Origin: Actinomycetota bacterium
GTDB taxonomy: Bacteria > Actinomycetota > Actinomycetes > S36-B12 > CAIYMF01
Direction of reading: 5' to 3'
Length of the DNA: 34,495 bases
Assembly (NCBI GenBank): GCA_026393115.1
Contig: JAPLAU010000011.1
Span: forward strand, 1 to 34,495
Shown here: positions 17,228 through 24,966 of the stretch, one piece after another
Position numbering within the stretch: the stretch's first letter is position 1
Layout: the number at the start of each line of letters is the position of its first letter
The notes under the pieces: generated by a model
Told to the model about the DNA's origin: nothing
What the model saw: the letters and a program-made list of their open reading frames with translations, nothing else
The model's database searches: none
Position numbers and translations under genes: made by a program

Positions 17228-19512
17228 GTCGACGTGCATGGGGTGCGGGCCTTGCCGCCGTAACCCTGGTTGCGGTCGTGGTGGCTCCTGCCCAAGGTGC
17301 CCAACCCCGGGCCGGCGCCGCGCCCGATCCCCAATTGATCAGTGAGCAGCTGATTCTCACGCAACTTGATCTCACCGGTCTGCCGGTGTCCTCAGACCTC
17401 GTCACGCAGGTCATCGCGAGCAGCATTCCGTATCAGCAGGTGCGGGTGCCGACGTCGACCACGGGCCTTCATTACCTCGACCGCCGCGGTGAGCCACCTG
17501 TGGAAGGTCAGGCGGCGGTGGTGATGATTGGTGGGCCCGGCCAGACGAAGGTGCTGCTCGGCTCCGACTTCGCCCGGCCGCTTCCGATTGCACTGCATGC
17601 CGAGTACTCACGGGAAGGCAGCGTGGTTGATCCGGCAACGATTTCCGGTGAAGGTGCCTTAGTCGTGACGTACACCGTCACGAACACCGTGGTGTCTGAT
17701 GCGACCGTTACCTACAAGAGTGCGGCTGGCACGGTTATTTCGAAGAAGGAAAAAGTCTTCGCCCCCTTCGCCGGATCGCTGCGCGCGACGGTTCCCGTGG
17801 GGGTCGACGTGATTTCGGCGCCGGGTGCTGTGGTCAGCACCGGGCGAGACGGTGGCTCGGTGCTCACGTGGAACTTGCTGCTGTATCCGCCCCTTGGTGA
17901 CTATCAGCAAAAACTCGAGGTTCATCTTCGGTCATCCAATCTGGTGCTGCCATCAGCGACGATGCAAGTGGCGCCCGTGCGTAGTTCGCAGGATCTGGCC
18001 GTTGGCTTCTCGCGTGACTTACTCGATTCGACTGTTACTGGAAACGCGACACTGGCGAACGGGCTTACCGAACTCGACGACAACGCCGTCGCAGTTGCGA
18101 AGGGCGCAGGGCAAGTGTCCGACGGTGTGGCGCAGGCCTATGCAGGCGCCAACACTCTGAGCGCGTCGATGTCCGGATCGCTGGTTCCAGGCTCGCAGCA
18201 GGTGGCGTCAGGTGTCGCACAATTGGCCACCGGGCAACAGCAACTTGCCACCGGAATCGGCACGTCCGCAGACGGCAGTCAATCCCTCTCGACTGGCGCC
18301 GATCAGCTTGCCTCCGGATTGCGCACGCTGGCCTCGGGTCTGACCGCTCTCGCGTCTCCCACGGGGCTCCCGGCGGCACAGGCGGCTTCCCAATCATTGG
18401 TGACGGCGGTCACTGCCATTGCCGATGCCGTGGGTTCGCCGGCCGATCCAACCATCACACTGCCGCCGCCCTCGTCCGACGTCACGCTCATTCAGTTATC
18501 ACGAGCATCGAGTACAGCCGCAGGTGGATTGCAGCAAGCCTCAGCCGAGGCTGCTACCGCACTCAACAGTGCGGTAGGCGATATCGCCGCTGTGGGGGCT
18601 AGCGCCGGAAGTGCAGCGAGCAAGGCCGGTTCCGTGTACCAGGCTGCCTGTGTTCCTGCCCCCACGACTCTCACACCTGAGCAGTGCGCGACGTTGGCCG
18701 GATCTGTCTCCGATGCCACATCGGCCGCCACAGGCGCGCAGGCCGCAGCCACGACGGTCGGAACTCAGGCTGCGAAGGTGGGCGCGGTCGCCGCTGGTCT
18801 GGCGGGACTGGTCACTTCCATCGATGGGCTCACCAAGGGCCTCGAGAAGGTGTCCCTCGGTTTGCGCAGTGGCAATCCATCGTCTCCTGGAGTTCAGGAA
18901 GGCCTTGAGCAACTGACGGCGTCGCTGGCGCAGGCGGTCATCTCGGTGACGTCGCTGTCGACGGGGGCGAACTCCTCATCGGCAGGGGCCGATTCGCTGG
19001 CGTCGGGAGCCTCTGACCTTGCGTCAGGACTCGACGCACTCGCCACGGGGGCGTCGAGTCTGGCGACCAGCGGAGCGCAAGCGGCCGCGGGGGCCAAGGC
19101 CGAATCCGATGGCACCAGCGCTGCGGCCGGAGGCGCAAGTTCGCTTGCGAGTGCGCTGAACACGGTCGCCGCGGGCAGTATTTCTGTCGCCGACGGTTCG
19201 TCGAAACTGCAGGCCGATGGAACCTCGGCGATTCTCGATTCGGTCGTGGAAGCGTCGAAGGATCCGGCATTCGCTCGGGCATATCTCAGTGCCACGATGG
19301 CTCGATCAGTTGATGCAGCACCCTTTGACGCCCCCGATGGCGGTGTGGCACGTGTTGCCTACGTGAGCGAGATTCCCGCAGCGACCGCCCAATCAGCGGC
19401 CGGTGGTGGTTCAAACACCGTGTTGCTGCTGCTCCTCGGTGGGGTGCTACTTGCGGCGTTGGGAGCCCTCGCCGTGCGCAGAATCCGCAGTCAAACGCCC
19501 CCCGTCGACTAG
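17224..19512 (+). CDS. Secreted heptad-repeat protein with C-terminal membrane anchor (YhgE/Pip-like repeats)
   Basis: The protein has 762 residues. A signal peptide ends at Ala-Gln-Gly-Ala. Residues ~90-260 look like beta-rich domains. From about 270 to 690 there are many segments of the form x-x-Leu-x-x-Gly with Ala/Ser-rich spacers (for example Gln-Leu-Ala-Ser-Gly-Leu, Leu-Ala-Thr-Gly), the heptad pattern of YhgE/Pip-type proteins. A single hydrophobic helix near the C-terminus (about 735-755) ends in basic residues, giving an outside-facing, membrane-anchored rod. It overlaps the MMPL gene by 4 bases, so the two are coupled. It may act as an extracellular partner to the transporter, inferred from position only. 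Confidence 0.75.
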   Translation: MSRRAWGAGLAAVTLVAVVVAPAQGAQPRAGAAPDPQLISEQLILTQLDLTGLPVSSDLVTQVIASSIPYQQVRVPTSTTGLHYLDRRGEPPVEGQAAVVMIGGPGQTKVLLGSDFARPLPIALHAEYSREGSVVDPATISGEGALVVTYTVTNTVVSDATVTYKSAAGTVISKKEKVFAPFAGSLRATVPVGVDVISAPGAVVSTGRDGGSVLTWNLLLYPPLGDYQQKLEVHLRSSNLVLPSATMQVAPVRSSQDLAVGFSRDLLDSTVTGNATLANGLTELDDNAVAVAKGAGQVSDGVAQAYAGANTLSASMSGSLVPGSQQVASGVAQLATGQQQLATGIGTSADGSQSLSTGADQLASGLRTLASGLTALASPTGLPAAQAASQSLVTAVTAIADAVGSPADPTITLPPPSSDVTLIQLSRASSTAAGGLQQASAEAATALNSAVGDIAAVGASAGSAASKAGSVYQAACVPAPTTLTPEQCATLAGSVSDATSAATGAQAAATTVGTQAAKVGAVAAGLAGLVTSIDGLTKGLEKVSLGLRSGNPSSPGVQEGLEQLTASLAQAVISVTSLSTGANSSSAGADSLASGASDLASGLDALATGASSLATSGAQAAAGAKAESDGTSAAAGGASSLASALNTVAAGSISVADGSSKLQADGTSAILDSVVEASKDPAFARAYLSATMARSVDAAPFDAPDGGVARVAYVSEIPAATAQSAAGGGSNTVLLLLLGGVLLAALGALAVRRIRSQTPPVD

Positions 19513-20021
19513 GTCGCGACGACACCTGCGCCCCAAAGGGCGGTGGCCAGAAGTGCGGCGGTCAATTCGATCAACACTGACAATCCCGACGCTTTCATGG
19601 CTGCCCAGGTGGCCGGCCACGCGGTACGAGGGTCGCGCAGACGTAGAAGTTCCATCGCGAAAACACCAACGATGAATCCCACAATGACCCCGACGATAGG
19701 AATGACAAAGAAACCGACCACTCCCACCAGCCCACCGACGAGCAGAGTCAGGGTGGGTACGCCCGCTGCGGCCAGTCTCTTACCGGGGATGAGGTACTTC
19801 AGTAAGGTGCCGGCACAGAGAATCAGCACAGCGACGACTGCTACTGCCCAGGCTGCGAGAGTGCCCTCAACGACGGCCCACACAATGATCGCGCCGCCCA
19901 CGAGCAGCGAGCCAGGCAGTATCGGGACGACGGTCCCGGCGATGCCCAGTGCGCACGCGACCGCCACGAGCGCAACTCCCCACTCAGGCACCACGAAACC
20001 CTGGGCCATCGGGACTAGCAT
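19509..20021 (-). CDS. DUF456 membrane protein
   Basis: The protein has 170 residues if ATG 20021 is used, or 166 from ATG 20009. It has five or so hydrophobic helices with the Gly-x-x-Leu-Pro-Gly-Ser/Pro-Gly-Lys-Arg features and Gly-rich central helices (Gly-Phe-Phe-Val-Ile-Pro-Ile-Val-Gly) characteristic of DUF456. The function of this family is unknown. Its stop is embedded in the CTAG that also forms the stop of the convergent heptad-repeat gene (19509-19512), so both genes end on the same four bases. Confidence 0.8.
   Translation of the reverse strand: MLVPMAQGFVVPEWGVALVAVACALGIAGTVVPILPGSLLVGGAIIVWAVVEGTLAAWAVAVVAVLILCAGTLLKYLIPGKRLAAAGVPTLTLLVGGLVGVVGFFVIPIVGVIVGFIVGVFAMELLRLRDPRTAWPATWAAMKASGLSVLIELTAALLATALWGAGVVAT
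20016..20021 (+). promoter_or_regulatory. Candidate -10 box for leaderless lipoprotein, overlapping a divergent start codon
   Basis: TAGCAT precedes GTG 20030 by 8 bases. The same bases on the other strand contain the ATG of the DUF456 gene (20021-20019), so transcription of one gene may affect the other. Confidence 0.45.
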
Positions 20022-20029
20022 CACAAGGT

Positions 20030-20422
20030 GTGAGGACTCGTCGGGTTGTGGCCCCGCTGATGGCTGTTGCCGCCGTGATCGGGGCACTGGCAGGCTGTGC
20101 GGCCAAGCCCGACCCCGCGACCAAGCCTCGCTTGGCCGTGCGCACCGTGACGTATGACTGCTCGGCACACGTGTTGACGGTGACCGGCGCGGCCACTCCT
20201 GCCCGCAACGACCAAGAAGTGCAAGTGCAGGTACGAAGTGTTGAGCATCCGAAAGCCGGCGTGTGGCGCAGCACGCACACCAATTCGGCGGGCGCCTTTA
20301 AAGCGGTGGGGAAGTTCACCGCGAATCAACCGGCATTTGACGTTGCCGTGCGACTGGCCTCGGTAACGAGGGGCGTTCGCGTCTTTTCACTCATCGAGAA
20401 CACCTCGCTGCGCTGCCCCTGA
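20030..20422 (+). CDS. Small lipoprotein, unknown function
   Basis: The protein has 130 residues from GTG 20030 (Val-Arg-Thr-Arg-Arg start). A hydrophobic stretch ends in the lipobox Gly-Ala-Leu-Ala-Gly-Cys, placing the modified cysteine at about residue 23. The rest is a beta-rich domain with a Val-Thr-Tyr-Asp-Cys segment and a C-terminal Cys-Pro, which could form a disulphide. No family is recognised. The start is divergent from the DUF456 gene by only 8 bases. Confidence 0.65.
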   Translation: MRTRRVVAPLMAVAAVIGALAGCAAKPDPATKPRLAVRTVTYDCSAHVLTVTGAATPARNDQEVQVQVRSVEHPKAGVWRSTHTNSAGAFKAVGKFTANQPAFDVAVRLASVTRGVRVFSLIENTSLRCP

Positions 20423-20444
20423 GCACCGCAGCGGGCGATACGGC

Positions 20445-20663
20445 TCAGGCCGAGGGGGAGGGCGAGTCGACGAGCCGGTGCGTCTCATCGACGATGGCTG
20501 CGGCCTGAGGACGCAACTTCTCGGCGTGCTCGTTGAAGTGATGGGAACAAAAGAGAAGATCGCCACCCACGTGGAGAACAACGCGGATATAGGCCTGAGC
20601 GCCGCAACGATCGCAGCGGTCCGACGCCGTGAGCGACGCCGACGGTGCGAGGGCGGTGGTCAT
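20445..20663 (-). CDS. DUF7455-type small zinc-ribbon-like protein
   Basis: The protein has 72 residues. It contains Asp-Arg-Cys-Asp-Arg-Cys-Gly-Ala-Gln-Ala at 16-25 and Phe-Cys-x-His-His further on, a likely Cys2/Cys-His metal site, then Glu-x-Leu-Arg-Pro and an acidic tail. This matches the widely conserved small DUF7455 proteins of actinomycetes, often found near sigma-factor or type II topoisomerase genes. An AAGGAG-like site precedes ATG 20663. Its function is not known. Confidence 0.8.
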   Translation of the reverse strand: MTTALAPSASLTASDRCDRCGAQAYIRVVLHVGGDLLFCSHHFNEHAEKLRPQAAAIVDETHRLVDSPSPSA

Positions 20664-20995
20664 CGTAAGCTCCTTCTCCTGGCGGGCGGTTCGGATGTCT
20701 TCGGCGGTTGCCGCTGACGTAGTCCGTTCCGTTCACGTTCCTTCTCTACCTTCAACATCGTCCCATCCCTGTTTCGTTCCCGCTCGGCGGGACTTCTTTC
20801 GGGACTTTCGCGGTAGTGCCCTCATCCTGCCAACAGGGTGTGACAACACGGCCATTTCGCTCTCGAAAGGTATTTCGGCGTGTCGTGAGTCACACTTCTG
20901 CTGTCACCCTCCGATGGCCTAGTCCGCCCACTCCGGCAGAGGGCGGCGGCGCGCCCTGCGTCGGCAGGTCACACCGGCCGACTAGATTTCTTCAG
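20664..20995. other. 332-base intergenic region between the DUF7455 and ParE genes
   Basis: No convincing coding region is seen in either strand: frames in it lack ribosome sites and family features. It should carry the promoters of both divergent genes. I find one clear candidate, the TAGATT box for ParE. No tRNA, riboswitch or long repeat is visible to me. Confidence 0.5.
20983..20988 (+). promoter_or_regulatory. Candidate -10 box for leaderless parE
   Basis: TAGATT followed by 7 bases and GTG 20996. No ribosome site lies between, so transcription would begin at or next to the start codon. Confidence 0.5.
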
Positions 20996-23122
20996 GTGAC
21001 TGCTGCACCGATCGATCGCCCTCGCCGCCCCGCCAAATCCGCTTCGGCGGTGCCCGATGACGGATACACCGCCAAGCATCTTTCGGTGCTGGAGGGTCTT
21101 GATGCCGTACGTAAGCGGCCCGGTATGTACATCGGTAGTACCGACAGCCGCGGGCTCATGCACTGCCTGTGGGAGATCGTTGATAACTCGGTTGATGAGG
21201 CTCTGGGCGGCCACTGCACCCGCATTGAGGTGCTGTTGCATGCCGATGGTTCGGTCGAGGTGGGCGATAACGGGCGAGGTATCCCGGTCGACATTGAGAA
21301 GAAGACCAAGCTCACCGGTGTTGAGGTCGTGATGACCAAGCTGCACGCCGGCGGCAAGTTCGGTGGGGGCTCCTACACGGCATCAGGTGGTCTGCACGGC
21401 GTGGGTGCGTCGGTGGTCAATGCACTCAGTGAGCGACTTGATGTTGAGGTCGATCGTGAGGGCTGGATTCACGTAATGAGTTTCCGTCGCGGTGTGGCGG
21501 GCGAGTTCGACGATTTCGGGGGAGAGCCGACTCCGACTGCACCGTTCTCGAAGAAGTCGGGGTTGCAGAAGGCGGGCAAAGCGAAGAAGGGTGTCACCGG
21601 CACGCGTATTCGCTACTGGGCTGACCGTCAGGTGTTCCTGAAGGAAGCGGAGGTCGACCTCGAGTTGCTGTTGGCGCGCGCTCGGCAGACCGCGTTTCTT
21701 GTTCCTGGTTTGACGCTGCTCGTGCGCGATGAGCGCGGTGATGAACCGATCGAAGAGGAGTTTCGCTTCGCGGGCGGTATCTCGGAGTTCGTTGAACACC
21801 TGGCAGAGGGTGAGCCGGTCTCGTCGGTGATTCGACTCACGGGTACCGGGCATTTCACTGAAACCGTTCCGGTACTCGACGCCCAAGGTCACATGTCTCC
21901 GCAAGATGTGCAGCGCGAACTCGGCGTCGACATCGCATTGCTCTGGGGTTCTGGCTACGACGACGATGTGCGCTCATTCGTCAATGTCATCGCCACGCCT
22001 AAGGGCGGTACGCACGTGGCCGGTTTTGAGCGCGCCGCGGTCAAGGTGGTCAATGCCGCACTCAAATCGCAGAAAATGCTCAAGAGCAGTGAGGAGTCTG
22101 TCACCAAAGAAGACGTGCTCGAAGGTCTCACCGGGGTGATCACAGTTCGCTTGGCCGAGCCGCAGTTTGAAGGCCAGACCAAGGAGATTCTTGGAACGTC
22201 GGCAGCGTCGCGCATCGTCGCGCACGTGGTCGAAAAGGAACTGGGTAGTTACTTGAACACTCCGCCTCGGGGTGAGAAGAACAGTGCGCGCGCGATTCTG
22301 GAGAAGGTCGCTAACGCCATGCGCGCGCGGGTGGCCGCACGAGCTCACCGCGATACCCAGCGGCGCAAGACTGCGCTTGAATCCTCAGCGTTACCAGCCA
22401 AACTCGCCGATTGCCGTAGCGATGATGTGGCGCGCACCGAGTTGTTCATTGTTGAAGGTGACAGTGCACTAGGCACCGCGAAATCGGCACGCAACTCCGA
22501 ATTCCAAGCGCTGTTGCCCATTCGTGGCAAGATCCTCAACGTTCAGAAGTCGTCGCTGGCCGACATGCTCAAGAACAACGAATGTGCCGCCATCATCCAG
22601 GTGATTGGCGCCGGTTCGGGCCGTTCCTTCGATGTCGAGTCAGCGCGCTACCAGAAGATCATCTTGATGAGTGACGCCGATGTTGATGGTGCACACATTC
22701 GGTGTCTGCTGCTCACACTCATTCATCGTTACCTACCCGGATTGCTCGAACATGGCCGAGTCTTCGCTGCGGTGCCACCCCTTCACCGCATCGACGTCAT
22801 CGGTATGGGCAAGTCTCCCGCCGAGGTGGTCTATACCTACTCCGATGCCGAAATGCGATCGACGTTGGCCGACCTCACCAAGAAGGGTCGCCGATGGAAG
22901 GATCCGATCCAGCGTTACAAGGGTTTGGGCGAAATGGATGCCTCGCAATTGCGCGAAACCACCATGGACCCTCGTAGCCGTCAACTGCGCCGCATCAACG
23001 TCAGCGACGGGGCTGCGGCCGACGATGTCTTTAAGCTCCTGATGGGCAGTGAAGTCGCCCCCCGCAAGGAGTTCATCGTCGACGGAGCCGACGAACTCGA
23101 CCGCTCACGTATCGACGTGTAG
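20996..23122 (+). CDS. parE: DNA topoisomerase IV subunit B (ParE-type, type IIA)
   Basis: The protein has 708 residues from GTG 20996. The GHKL ATPase motifs appear in order: Glu-Ile-Val-Asp-Asn-Ser-Val-Asp-Glu-Ala, Asp-Asn-Gly-Arg-Gly-Ile-Pro, and Gly-Gly-Leu-His-Gly-Val-Gly-Ala-Ser. The TOPRIM part has Glu-Gly-Asp-Ser-Ala and Asp-Ala-Asp-Val-Asp-Gly-Ala-His-Ile-Arg, the metal-binding residues for cleavage. The Ala-Leu-Gly-Thr-Ala-Lys-(Leu/Ser)-Ala-Arg stretch is typical of the second GyrB/ParE copy in actinomycetes. No A subunit follows here. With its partner it would unlink DNA using ATP. The DUF7455 neighbour supports the actinomycete assignment. Confidence 0.92.
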   Translation: MTAAPIDRPRRPAKSASAVPDDGYTAKHLSVLEGLDAVRKRPGMYIGSTDSRGLMHCLWEIVDNSVDEALGGHCTRIEVLLHADGSVEVGDNGRGIPVDIEKKTKLTGVEVVMTKLHAGGKFGGGSYTASGGLHGVGASVVNALSERLDVEVDREGWIHVMSFRRGVAGEFDDFGGEPTPTAPFSKKSGLQKAGKAKKGVTGTRIRYWADRQVFLKEAEVDLELLLARARQTAFLVPGLTLLVRDERGDEPIEEEFRFAGGISEFVEHLAEGEPVSSVIRLTGTGHFTETVPVLDAQGHMSPQDVQRELGVDIALLWGSGYDDDVRSFVNVIATPKGGTHVAGFERAAVKVVNAALKSQKMLKSSEESVTKEDVLEGLTGVITVRLAEPQFEGQTKEILGTSAASRIVAHVVEKELGSYLNTPPRGEKNSARAILEKVANAMRARVAARAHRDTQRRKTALESSALPAKLADCRSDDVARTELFIVEGDSALGTAKSARNSEFQALLPIRGKILNVQKSSLADMLKNNECAAIIQVIGAGSGRSFDVESARYQKIILMSDADVDGAHIRCLLLTLIHRYLPGLLEHGRVFAAVPPLHRIDVIGMGKSPAEVVYTYSDAEMRSTLADLTKKGRRWKDPIQRYKGLGEMDASQLRETTMDPRSRQLRRINVSDGAAADDVFKLLMGSEVAPRKEFIVDGADELDRSRIDV

Positions 23123-23130
23123 GAGCCCTC

Positions 23131-23409
23131 TTACAAACGTGCTGCGACCATGGCGCGGTTGACTTCAGCTGGGGTCACGGGCGTGGTGGGTGCGTTGAGA
23201 ACCAGAGCAGCCCCGACAAGGGCGAGCGCCCGCTCACGCACCACCGACGGTGACTTCGGGTCGAGGAGAGCGTCGACGATTCCGGTGGCAACGCCGGCGC
23301 GCTCTGCCTCCAGCGCGATCGCCCACACTTCGGCCGGGCGCGTGCTGAGATCAGTATCGGACAAGGCGGCAATTCGCTCGCTCATCGTGGCCTGCGGGGT
23401 AGTCATCAT
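23131..23409 (-). CDS. Small protein of unknown function
   Basis: The protein has 92 residues from ATG 23409 (a second ATG directly follows). AAAGGA lies about 8 bases upstream, which supports translation. It is almost entirely helical, Ala-rich, with a Pro-Ala-Glu-Val-Trp-Ala-Ile-Ala-Leu-Glu-Ala-Glu segment and no cysteines or membrane helix. I do not recognise the family. It ends 8 bases from parE and faces away from the LysR gene. Confidence 0.6.
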   Translation of the reverse strand: MMTTPQATMSERIAALSDTDLSTRPAEVWAIALEAERAGVATGIVDALLDPKSPSVVRERALALVGAALVLNAPTTPVTPAEVNRAMVAARL

Positions 23410-23477
23410 GGGGATGTCCTTTCGTCTCCTTTGAGGCTAGGTTGATTCGAAGGTAAAGAAAAGCGATGAGACACGAT

Positions 23478-23511
23478 CATTAAGAACACGATTGCTTATG
23501 TATACTTAATG
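23478..23511. promoter_or_regulatory. Inverted repeat and -10 box upstream of LysR gene
   Basis: CATTAAG (23478-23484) and CTTAATG (23505-23511) are exact 7-base inverted repeats 20 bases apart. The right arm overlaps a TATACT -10 box at 23501-23506, which lies 7 bases before ATG 23514. LysR regulators commonly repress themselves from such sites, so an autoregulatory operator is a reasonable guess. Confidence 0.5.
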
Positions 23512-23513
23512 CT

Positions 23514-24437
23514 ATGGAGCGTGGCAGTGACATTGAAACTCGACATCTGATTGCACTGCGTGCCGTCGCCGAGGAAGGAAGTTTCGCGGGGGCTGCCGAC
23601 GCCCTTGGCTATTCGCAGGCCGCGATCAGCCAACAGATCGCGGGCCTCGAGCGCGTCATCGGCACCACAGTGTTCGATCGGCCAGGAGGGCCTCGCCCCG
23701 CCACAATCACGCCAGCGGGGCGGGTCGTGCTACGCCACGCAGAACGCATTATCGAACGACTCGACGCGATCGAGAATGATCTGCGCCATGTCCAATCTGG
23801 TTCCGGGGGACGTGTGGTGTGCGGAACTTTCCAAAGTGTGACTGTGCGTCTTGTGCCCGACCTCGTGGCGGCCATGCGGCAGGAGATTCCTGACGTGGCG
23901 TTACAGCTGTTCGAAGGTGACTACAACGACGATTTGCTCGAACTACTGGTTGCGGGCGACATCGACGTCACGTTCATTGCAAGTCCAGTCGACGATGCGC
24001 GCGCAGAATTGGTGCCGCTCGGAATTGACCCCTACGTAGTTCTCCTGCCCGCTGATCGCCCAGGTGGGAGTGGACCCCTTCAGGTGCGTGAGTTGCAAGG
24101 AGTTGCGATGATCGGCCAGAAGGAGAGTGTCTATCAGGCGCATGTTGACGATGCCCTTCGCCGAGTGGGAGTGACCCCGCAGTACGTCTTCCGAACAGAT
24201 GACAACGGGGGAGTGCAGGCGATGGTGCGCGCTGGGTTGGGAGTTGCGGTAATGCCACGACTGACCATTGATATGAACGATCCGGGCGTCGTCGTGCGCG
24301 AACTCTCTCCGGCGGTAACGCCCCGGACGATTTACTTGGGATTGAGGCGTCAGGGCTCTCGACTGCCAGCAGCCGAGCGATTGGTCGAAATCGCCCGTCG
24401 CACGTCGCGTGCTCATCTGAGTGCGACGAAGAGTTAG
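23514..24437 (+). CDS. LysR-family transcriptional regulator
   Basis: The protein has 307 residues. The N-terminal winged helix-turn-helix shows Ala-Val-Ala-Glu-Glu-Gly-Ser-Phe-Ala-Gly-Ala-Ala-Asp-Ala-Leu-Gly-Tyr-Ser-Gln-Ala-Ala-Ile-Ser-Gln-Gln-Ile (about 16-42), followed by a linker helix and a type 2 periplasmic-binding-like effector domain (from about 90). It probably controls nearby genes in response to a small molecule. Its stop overlaps the stop of the convergent Rieske gene (24434-24437). The ATG start looks leaderless. Effector and targets are unknown. Confidence 0.9.
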   Translation: MERGSDIETRHLIALRAVAEEGSFAGAADALGYSQAAISQQIAGLERVIGTTVFDRPGGPRPATITPAGRVVLRHAERIIERLDAIENDLRHVQSGSGGRVVCGTFQSVTVRLVPDLVAAMRQEIPDVALQLFEGDYNDDLLELLVAGDIDVTFIASPVDDARAELVPLGIDPYVVLLPADRPGGSGPLQVRELQGVAMIGQKESVYQAHVDDALRRVGVTPQYVFRTDDNGGVQAMVRAGLGVAVMPRLTIDMNDPGVVVRELSPAVTPRTIYLGLRRQGSRLPAAERLVEIARRTSRAHLSATKS

Positions 24438-24808
24438 TCTTCGCCGCGGGCGTGGGCGAGCAGCATCTCGCGGATTCCGCGCACCTGAACGGCAGGGGGA
24501 AGAACAACAACGACTTCGCCGTCAATGATCTCGGTCGGAAATGAGGCCACCGATGCAGATCCGCCATACAAGCTGCCGTCGACCAGGCTGTAACGCCACC
24601 AGTGCGATGGGCACACGATCGTGTTTCCTTCGAGTCGACCCTCGGAGAGGGAGGCTTGTTTGTGGAGGCAGCGATCGTCGATGGCGTAGACGGTGCCATC
24701 GATGTTGGCCACGCACGCGGATCGTCCACCCGACTCGACTCGAGTGACCGCGCCGGGGGGCAAGTCGACAATCGGGCACGCGACGACGCGCTGTGGTGCC
24801 TGACTCAT
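24434..24808 (-). CDS. Rieske [2Fe-2S] ferredoxin
   Basis: The protein has 124 residues. The cluster ligands are Cys47-x-His49 and Cys66-x-x-His69, spaced by 16 residues, with a following Trp-Trp-Arg-Tyr-Ser segment. The single domain with no other module is typical of the small ferredoxins serving ring-hydroxylating dioxygenases or monooxygenases; no oxygenase subunit is in the window. Its ATG overlaps the stop of a 39-codon ORF (ATGA), which implies coupled translation. It is the last gene of the minus-strand catabolic operon. Confidence 0.88.
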   Translation of the reverse strand: MSQAPQRVVACPIVDLPPGAVTRVESGGRSACVANIDGTVYAIDDRCLHKQASLSEGRLEGNTIVCPSHWWRYSLVDGSLYGGSASVASFPTEIIDGEVVVVLPPAVQVRGIREMLLAHARGED

Positions 24809-24924
24809 GTGGCTGCAGTCGGATTGGGCCGGGTAACCGACACAGGAACGCCGCCGATGCCCCAGTCGTCGGCACCGACTTCGTACCGTGCGACGCGGAC
24901 GCGATCGAGTCGAACATCGGGCAT
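24805..24924 (-). CDS. Short ORF (39 codons) coupled to the Rieske gene
   Basis: From ATG 24924 a short frame ends in TGA 24807-24805, which overlaps the Rieske ATG. It has a good ribosome site (AAGGA, 7 bases before the start). The peptide begins Met-Pro-Asp-Val-Arg-Leu-Asp-Arg-Val-Arg-Val-Ala-Arg-Tyr-Glu-Val and contains Asp-Asp-Trp-Gly-Ile-Gly-Gly-Val-Pro-Val. No family is recognised. It may be a real small protein or a leader that couples translation. Confidence 0.5.
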   Translation of the reverse strand: MPDVRLDRVRVARYEVGADDWGIGGVPVSVTRPNPTAAT

Positions 24925-24966
24925 AGGACTGTCCTTCGTGGTTGGTCGGTCGGTCAGTCGAGCGGT

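Noticed and set aside
20664-20995. Extension of the ParE frame upstream to 20816
   Set aside because: The extra 60 residues are Pro/Arg/Ser-rich and unlike the family, and a leaderless promoter fits GTG 20996.
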